A stretch of DNA of 8,398 nucleotides from Microcaldota archaeon (lineage in GTDB: Archaea; Iainarchaeota; Iainarchaeia; Iainarchaeales; JAGVWC01), in NCBI GenBank assembly GCA_018813975.1, contig JAHJAQ010000024.1, positions 1 through 8,398 on the forward strand, in the 5' to 3' direction. Shown piece by piece: positions 5,201 to 8,398 of the stretch. The position numbers and the translations under genes are program-made. How positions within the stretch are numbered: position 1 is the first letter of the stretch; each line of letters opens with the position of its first letter. Below the pieces are notes generated by a model. It did no database searches, was not told where the DNA came from, and saw nothing but the letters and a program-made list of their open reading frames with translations.

Positions 5201-5629
5201 TTGAATCGCGAACGCATTCAAAACCAGCTTGAAATTCAAAAGATAGTTCCCGAACAAGACGTTTTGCTAGAACCGCTTCGAGGAAACAGTTTGCGACAAG
5301 GCAGATTTGATTTTTTAGTGCTAACCAAAAGTGGAAAAGCCATTGGAATGGAAGTTCTTTCAAGGCCTTCTCAAGGAAAGATGAAACAAAAATTGTCTTA
5401 TGCCAAAGAAGTGGATGAATTTGTTTTTGTTTTGCCCTCGAATTGTTTTGAATTGTATCGTAAAAAACCAAGAAAAGGATTCAGGGCGCAAGGCAGAAAA
5501 AGTTTTTTTGATGCATCTTTTGCCGATCCTAAAATTTTAGTGTGGTTATTAAACCCAAAAAGTGGGGGCATTGAACAAAAAAATACGTTTGAAAAAGTAT
5601 TTAACACAGCAAAACCAGTACCAAAGTGA
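5201..5629 (+). CDS. PD-(D/E)XK nuclease-like protein, start probably frameshifted
   Basis: The core resembles the restriction-endonuclease-like fold: GRFDFLVLT (Asp37), KAIGMEVLSRP (Glu51), then QKLSYAKEVDEFVFVLPS, the strand-helix-strand pattern of archaeal Holliday-resolvase-like and restriction-like proteins. The E-x-K motif has become Glu51-Val-Leu53, so the catalytic Lys is missing or supplied by a nearby residue such as Lys60. The coordinates use the TTG at 5201, but the frame is open back to 5132 and coding-like (NDTTNLFHLATLHELNR). A better start is ATG 5128, which overlaps the upstream stop as TAATG. Reading from there runs out of frame within the A6 run at 5145-5150, and one A fewer would join both frames into one protein starting MRDFHSKITGN. 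So this is either a sequencing error, a slippage site, or a pseudogene. A CYTH-like gene follows 4 bp later. Confidence 0.6.
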   Translation: MNRERIQNQLEIQKIVPEQDVLLEPLRGNSLRQGRFDFLVLTKSGKAIGMEVLSRPSQGKMKQKLSYAKEVDEFVFVLPSNCFELYRKKPRKGFRAQGRKSFFDASFADPKILVWLLNPKSGGIEQKNTFEKVFNTAKPVPK

Positions 5630-5633
5630 TTGA

Positions 5634-6179
5634 ATGAAAAAAGAACAATTTGAAATTGAATTGCGTGCCTTATTATCCCAAAAACAATACGCGCGTTTAT
5701 CCCAAGAATTATCTCAAAAAATGAAATTAATTAATGAGGACACCATTTACACTACTCAATATCGTCCGGGGCACATTAAGCTAAAGTATTCAAACAAAGC
5801 TATTGAAATTGTGTGTAAGGACGGGAGCCCCCTTGCACTTTCTAGAAAAGAGATTCGAATTCCCTTGGAATCCAAAGAACAATTGGATTCTTTTGCTCAA
5901 ATTCTAACTCAATTAAAGCTAACAGCAGATCCTGCTTGGATATCGCACAAAAAAGAATTTGAATATGCTTTTGGCGGTTTTACCTATCTGATTTCTTTAC
6001 AGCACATTGAAAACTTTGCTTTTTTAGTAGAAGTAGAGTTCTTGAGTGAAAAAAACGACAGCCGTATTCACGAACCGAATATTCGTGCAATTTTAAAAGA
6101 ATTGGATTGTGAACCGGTTAACAACCAAAAATTTGCTCAAAAAATCCAAGCATACCGTGACCAGTATGCTAAATTATAG
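5634..6179 (+). CDS. CYTH-domain-like protein (triphosphate tunnel type)
   Basis: The N-terminus MKKEQFEIELRALL carries the E-x-E-x-K/R signature of CYTH proteins (Glu7, Glu9, Arg11). Those proteins are class IV adenylyl cyclases, thiamine triphosphatases and other triphosphate-binding enzymes that form a beta tunnel. Further matches are YRPGHIKLKYSNKAIEIV, the EFEYAFGGFTYLISL hairpin, and NFAFLVEVEFLSE with Glu133 and Glu135, which fits the A-x-x-E-x-E strand. Length (181 aa) is normal for the family. The usual third-position Lys is Arg, and several central basic residues are not obvious, so substrate cannot be assigned and activity may be altered. The gene starts 4 nt after the nuclease-like stop, so the two are co-transcribed. 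Its end overlaps the convergent membrane-protein gene by 11 bp. Confidence 0.68.
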   Translation: MKKEQFEIELRALLSQKQYARLSQELSQKMKLINEDTIYTTQYRPGHIKLKYSNKAIEIVCKDGSPLALSRKEIRIPLESKEQLDSFAQILTQLKLTADPAWISHKKEFEYAFGGFTYLISLQHIENFAFLVEVEFLSEKNDSRIHEPNIRAILKELDCEPVNNQKFAQKIQAYRDQYAKL

Positions 6180-6747
6180 TGGCTATTTCGAAAGCGTATA
6201 AAATGATTCCAACGATAACACCCACCACTACCATGGCACTACCATGAAATAAAATACTTTCGCGGGCAATCTTACCAATAAAAACACCCAGTAAAAAAAT
6301 AGTGATAAAAATAATAATAAAAGAATAAACAAACGCTTCTATCACTTGAATAAAACCAAGAACTGCCAAGAAAAAAGGAATAATCGCAATCAATGAAACA
6401 ATGGTAGAGCTTAGTCCATTGGCTAGTCCCATAAACCAAGCTACTTTTTTCATTTCTCGTTCAATTTTTGTTTTAGAGAGCCTTCGCATTAAATGCATTT
6501 CCAATTCTCTCCTGGCCTTCTTTTTTTCCGCACGCTCGGCCATATAGCCTCCCCAAATTCCTGAAACACCCGTGGAAACAATTACTCCAAGAGAAGAAAC
6601 AATAATCACAGTGGGATTCAAAATTTGGGCTAAAAAAGTGGCTATTAAAATTCCAAGAATTGTGAGGGCACCGTCAAAAGAATTCATGATAATGTATCGT
6701 CGAATGACAGCGTTTTGTTTTAATAGTGTTAAAAAATACATAAGCAA
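6169..6747 (-). CDS. VIT1/CCC1-family membrane protein
   Basis: The N-terminus RRYIIMNSFDGALTILGILIATFL is the signature first segment of VIT1/CCC1 (vacuolar iron/manganese transporter) proteins, in which the Asp of SFDG takes part in metal transport. Five membrane segments can be placed at about 24-41, 46-68, 107-132, 134-158 and 169-190. Between segments 2 and 3 is a charged cytosolic stretch (AERAEKKKARRELE), where the related eukaryotic transporters have their metal-binding helices. The archaeal branch moves divalent metals, likely Fe or Mn, but the exact ion is not shown by the sequence. The ATG at 6747 lies 3 bp after the DUF211 stop, so the two genes form an operon. ATG 6741 is an alternative start. 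No Shine-Dalgarno site is visible. Confidence 0.8.
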   Translation of the reverse strand: MLMYFLTLLKQNAVIRRYIIMNSFDGALTILGILIATFLAQILNPTVIIVSSLGVIVSTGVSGIWGGYMAERAEKKKARRELEMHLMRRLSKTKIEREMKKVAWFMGLANGLSSTIVSLIAIIPFFLAVLGFIQVIEAFVYSFIIIFITIFLLGVFIGKIARESILFHGSAMVVVGVIVGIILYAFEIATII

Positions 6748-6750
6748 CAG

Positions 6751-7068
6751 TTATTTGCTGGAGAGGTGATCGGGTAATGAAGGCGCTTCAATAATTTTTT
6801 TAGCGCCCACCACTGCTTTGTCCACACTGTGCACAACCGCACCAAAATCTTCTATCTTTTTTTTAACTTCTTCAAAATCAATTTCAGTTCCTTCTAAAAC
6901 GGCTTTTATAGATTCTGTTTTTTCATCAATCGCATAAACCGATAGATTAGCGTTTTGAACGGATTTGACTTCGCAAAGCGCTTGTCCAAACTCGGCAATA
7001 TTGGGTTGATGGGGCTTTAACAAGTCTAATACCAATACCTTGATCTTGGGCTTTGATTTCTTTTCCAT
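6751..7068 (-). CDS. DUF211 family protein
   Basis: This small (105 aa) soluble protein matches DUF211 (COG1888), which is found almost only in archaea. The typical strand-helix opening IKVLVLDLLKPHQPNIAEF is followed by SVQNANLSVYAIDEKTESIKAV, a ferredoxin-like beta-alpha-beta pattern, and the ending IDFEEVKKKIEDFGAVVHSVDKAVVG is diagnostic. The function is not established; members form small multimers and may bind a ligand or metal. It sits 3 bp before a VIT1/CCC1-type transporter in the same operon, and it carries its own promoter at 7093-7104. A link to metal handling is therefore reasonable, but is inference. Confidence 0.85.
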   Translation of the reverse strand: MEKKSKPKIKVLVLDLLKPHQPNIAEFGQALCEVKSVQNANLSVYAIDEKTESIKAVLEGTEIDFEEVKKKIEDFGAVVHSVDKAVVGAKKIIEAPSLPDHLSSK

Positions 7069-7092
7069 GCAACAAAAACAGTTTTTCTGGTT

Positions 7093-7104
7093 AATAAATT
7101 TATT
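7093..7104 (-). promoter_or_regulatory. TATA box of the DUF211 operon
   Basis: AATAAATTTATT is a 12-bp perfect palindrome with a TATA core. Its centre is about 30 nt before the ATG at 7068, so the leader should be only a few bases. Being palindromic it could also fire the other way, although the plus-strand gene has its own box. Confidence 0.45.
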
Positions 7105-7127
7105 GAAAACCTCTATTTTAAGAAAAA

Positions 7128-7135
7128 GTTAAATA
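7128..7135 (+). promoter_or_regulatory. TATA box of the amber-split gene
   Basis: AGTTAAATAG contains GTTAAATA. Its centre is about 26 nt before the ATG at 7158, so transcription should start at or next to that ATG, giving a leaderless mRNA. Confidence 0.5.
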
Positions 7136-7157
7136 GTGCCTGCATTTTAGTATTATA

Positions 7158-7844
7158 ATGTCTAATACGCCCGGAAAAAGCCCACCACCAAAAAAGCAGG
7201 CAAATCCTCAAGAAGCAAGAGCAAGAGTCACGATAGGAGCAAAATCACTAGTAGACAAAGCAAGGGAAACCACTCTTTCACGTGATGCAAAAGAGCAAAT
7301 CACTAGACGAATGACTGAAAAGGGCTCGACTACTGGATCATCTCACGAGATTTCTCGTTGGGAAACAAACCCACTTCTAATCCGATTGGCTCGTTGGGGA
7401 ACCTAGTGGCGTGCACGAAGAGAAAGAAAAGCAAAAAACGCTCCGGCCAGTACTGTTACCACACAACAATCAGGAAAAAGAAAAATAGCTCCAAAAAAAG
7501 CGACTGCTAAACCTCCAATAGAAAAAAGAATATTGAGTGCTCAAGAACATTTAGAACAAATAACTGAAAATCCTAAAAGAGTGGTAGCGGCCTGTTTGAA
7601 ATCAACTAAATTTTTGGAAGCCTGCAAAACTAGAAAAGTAGACCCTCAAAAAACCGCATTAAAAATGATTAATGCAATGAGTTCTAATTCCTCAAAACCC
7701 TGGGTAGCAGCAAGAATCGCTTTTGTGAATAGTATGCAAAGAGTATTGGAAAAAGAAACAGATCCTGTTCAAATTGTTCTAAGACGTAGGAAAGTGTTAT
7801 TTGCTATTTTTTCCCAACTACTAATTCCACGAAAAAGACGATAA
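7158..7844 (+). pseudogene. Basic protein of unknown family, interrupted by in-frame TAG
   Basis: Reading from ATG 7158 gives 82 codons, a single TAG at 7404-7406, and then the same frame stays open to TAA at 7844, so the whole is 229 codons with one amber. The region after TAG begins WRARRERKAK, continues with Lys/Ala/Pro-rich sequence, and then forms helical segments (EHLEQITENPKRVVAACL, WVAARIAFVNSMQRVLEKE). The N-terminal part also is basic and polar (PGKSPPPKKQANPQEARARV). A TTG at 7533 could start the last part, but nothing supports it. The promoter is well placed for ATG 7158. I do not recognise the family. The likely explanation is a nonsense mutation (or sequencing error) in one codon. 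Readthrough cannot be excluded, but six other genes here end in TAG, so general TAG reassignment is unlikely. Confidence 0.55.
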
Positions 7845-7894
7845 ACTAAAAGATTCCACTATTTTTTATGGACTTTTAGCGCCCTACTCGAAAG

Positions 7895-7990
7895 CGGGCC
7901 CGGGGAGATTCGAACTCCCGACCTACTGCTCGCATCCCACAATTTTTTGTGAGTAGAAGGCAGTTGCCCTATCCACTAGGCTACGGGCCC
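7895..7990 (-). tRNA. tRNA-Arg(UCU) with intron at 37/38
   Basis: Read on the minus strand, acceptor GGGCCCG (7990-7984) pairs with CGGGCCC (7902-7896), with discriminator G at 7895 and no CCA. The D arm is GCCT/GGGC with AGTGGATA loop. The anticodon stem is ACTGC (7964-7960) with GCAGT (7929-7925). The loop reads CTTCTA, giving anticodon TCT at 7957-7955. The T arm is GGGAG/CTCCC with TTCGAAT loop. After removing the 23-nt intron the tRNA is 73 nt, as expected. It decodes AGA and probably AGG. Confidence 0.93.
7931..7953 (-). other. tRNA-Arg intron with near-canonical bulge-helix-bulge
   Basis: The 23 nt lie between positions 37 and 38 and fold as CTCACAA (7953-7947)/TTGTGGG (7942-7936) with an A4 loop. 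Around the ends, C32-U33-U34-C35 can pair with GAUG of the intron with one U-U mismatch. This leaves 3-nt bulges UA|C and CG|A that mark the expected cuts by the archaeal splicing endonuclease. Confidence 0.75.
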
Positions 7991-8032
7991 TTTCCAATTC
8001 TTTCTTGCTAAATCACCCATAGCCTTTTTTCC

Positions 8033-8068
8033 CAGGTTTTTTGCGACCAAGCAAACCTGCGGGTTTGC
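8033..8068. repeat. Overlapping hairpins with competing arms
   Basis: GCAAACC at 8051-8057 pairs with GGTTTGC at 8062-8068 through a TGCG loop. The same middle arm, as AAACCTG (8053-8059), can instead pair with CAGGTTT at 8033-8039. The two folds are mutually exclusive, as in the repeat at 534-580. Confidence 0.55.
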
Positions 8069-8125
8069 GGGTCCCACAAAGCTTTTCTTTGTGAGGTAGC
8101 AAAAAAGCTGCTAGGCTACGGGCCC
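8045..8125 (-). other. tRNA-Arg-derived relic (5' end plus intron-like hairpin)
   Basis: The 15-nt GGGCCCGTAGCCTAG of the tRNA-Arg 5' end recurs exactly at 8125-8111 on the same strand, 135 bp upstream of the real gene. It is followed, as in the tRNA, by CTCACAAAG ... CTTTGTGGG (8095-8087 and 8081-8073), a two-base-longer form of the tRNA intron hairpin with the same U-G pair. GGTCG at 8049-8045 may match the start of the T arm. The D and anticodon arms are not recoverable, so this cannot be a working tRNA. Confidence 0.5.
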
Positions 8126-8142
8126 ACACCGTTGGCCGGTGT
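8126..8142. repeat. GC-rich hairpin
   Basis: ACACCG at 8126-8131 pairs with CGGTGT at 8137-8142 around TTGGC. It directly abuts the copied tRNA 5' end and has no T-run, so a terminator role is not supported. Confidence 0.5.
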
Positions 8143-8155
8143 AACACGCATACAG

Positions 8156-8182
8156 GGGGGATTTCACGTTGTTCAATCCCCC
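8156..8182. repeat. 8-bp GC-rich inverted repeat
   Basis: GGGGGATT at 8156-8163 pairs perfectly with AATCCCCC at 8175-8182 around an 11-nt loop. It ends about 90 bp before the VOC gene and might be a leader structure or the end of an upstream transcript unit. Confidence 0.5.
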
Positions 8183-8273
8183 GATAGTATACAATTCTTA
8201 GCGTTTAAAACCATATTAACGTTTCGCTGCATATAGACATATAGAATATCAAAAAATAATGGAGTTGAAAAAA

Positions 8274-8398
8274 ATGCCAACAATAACCCATTTTATGGTT
8301 CCTGCTGAAGATATTGAGCGGGCCAAAAAGTTTTATGCCGAGATATTCGGGTGGAGGATTGAAAGACTTCCAGGCCCAATGGAATATTATCAAATTGA
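8274..8398 (+). CDS. VOC family protein (glyoxalase fold), 3' end beyond window
   Basis: Only the first 41 codons are present. They read MPTITHFMVPAEDIERAKKF, then YAEIFGWRIERL. This is the classic first strand and helix of the vicinal-oxygen-chelate superfamily: a metal-ligand His6 in HFMVPAED, followed by RAKKFY, then FGW. Members are glyoxalases, dioxygenases or bleomycin/fosfomycin-type resistance proteins; the substrate cannot be assigned. ATG 8274 is preferred because GGAG at 8261-8264 is well spaced (9 nt). An in-frame ATG at 8259 would add five residues. Upstream, CATATAG occurs twice (8230-8236 and 8238-8244) at an 8-bp period. Confidence 0.85.
   Translation, partial: MPTITHFMVPAEDIERAKKFYAEIFGWRIERLPGPMEYYQI

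Noticed and set aside
5169..5471. 100-aa minus-strand frame opposite the nuclease-like gene
   Set aside because: The plus strand has a recognisable fold here and good codon structure; the minus frame has no family features.
7533..7844. Independent gene starting at TTG 7533
   Set aside because: It is in the same frame as ATG 7158 with open sequence in between, has no ribosome binding site, and its predicted N-terminus falls within continuous coding-like sequence.
7895..8125. A short mobile element bounded by tRNA-derived att repeats (7976-7990 and 8111-8125)
   Set aside because: Only about 120 bp lies between the repeats and it encodes nothing. The matching intron-like hairpin fits a tRNA relic better.
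8033..8182. CRISPR array
   Set aside because: The hairpins are different from each other, and there is no regular repeat length or spacing.
8156..8182. T arm of a further tRNA
   Set aside because: The stem is 8 bp with an 11-nt loop and no acceptor, D or anticodon arms can be matched around it.
8205..8393. Minus-strand frame over the VOC gene
   Set aside because: It is the reverse of clear VOC coding sequence and of its promoter.

Overview
The window looks like part of an archaeal chromosome, AT-rich and probably from a small-genome lineage such as DPANN. The lineage is inference. The archaeal signs are a tRNA-Arg(UCU) with a 23-nt intron at position 37/38, tRNA 3' ends without encoded CCA, TATA-like boxes about 26-30 nt before start codons with very short or no leaders, an archaeal DUF211 protein, and a VIT1/CCC1-type membrane protein next to it.

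Layout. Positions 1-39 are the tail of a tRNA-Leu. Positions 78-2434 form an accessory island. It holds a nucleoside 2-deoxyribosyltransferase-like gene (minus strand), then an MNT/HEPN (MntA-HepT, type VII) toxin-antitoxin pair behind a repeat-rich operator, then a VapBC pair with its own small operator. Positions 2435-2899 are a non-coding spacer with an orphan archaeal promoter and an A/T-arm hairpin. Positions 2900-3845 carry a stand-alone protein that resembles the EF-Tu domain II barrel, then a flavodoxin-fold protein. Positions 3842-4543 (minus) encode a membrane-anchored coiled-coil protein with an internal duplication. From a 48-bp divergent promoter region an apparent three-gene operon runs to 6179: an unknown 178-aa protein, a PD-(D/E)XK-nuclease-like protein whose start appears frameshifted, and a CYTH-like protein. 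It converges on, and overlaps by 11 bp, a two-gene minus-strand operon (DUF211, then a VIT1/CCC1-type membrane protein).

Positions 7158-7844 are one open frame interrupted by a single in-frame TAG. It encodes a very basic protein of unknown function. The intron-containing tRNA-Arg lies at 7895-7990 on the minus strand. Just upstream of it is a hairpin-rich stretch (8033-8182) that includes an exact 15-nt copy of the tRNA 5' end and a lengthened copy of the intron hairpin, probably a tRNA-derived relic. The window ends in the first 41 codons of a VOC (glyoxalase/bleomycin-resistance fold) protein.

The two toxin-antitoxin pairs look independently autoregulated. The PD-(D/E)XK and CYTH genes are closely linked to the unknown gene before them, so the three may share a function, but the sequence does not say which. 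The points most worth checking are the amber-split gene, the A6 frameshift, the duplicated tRNA 5' region, and the altered catalytic motif in the HEPN protein.
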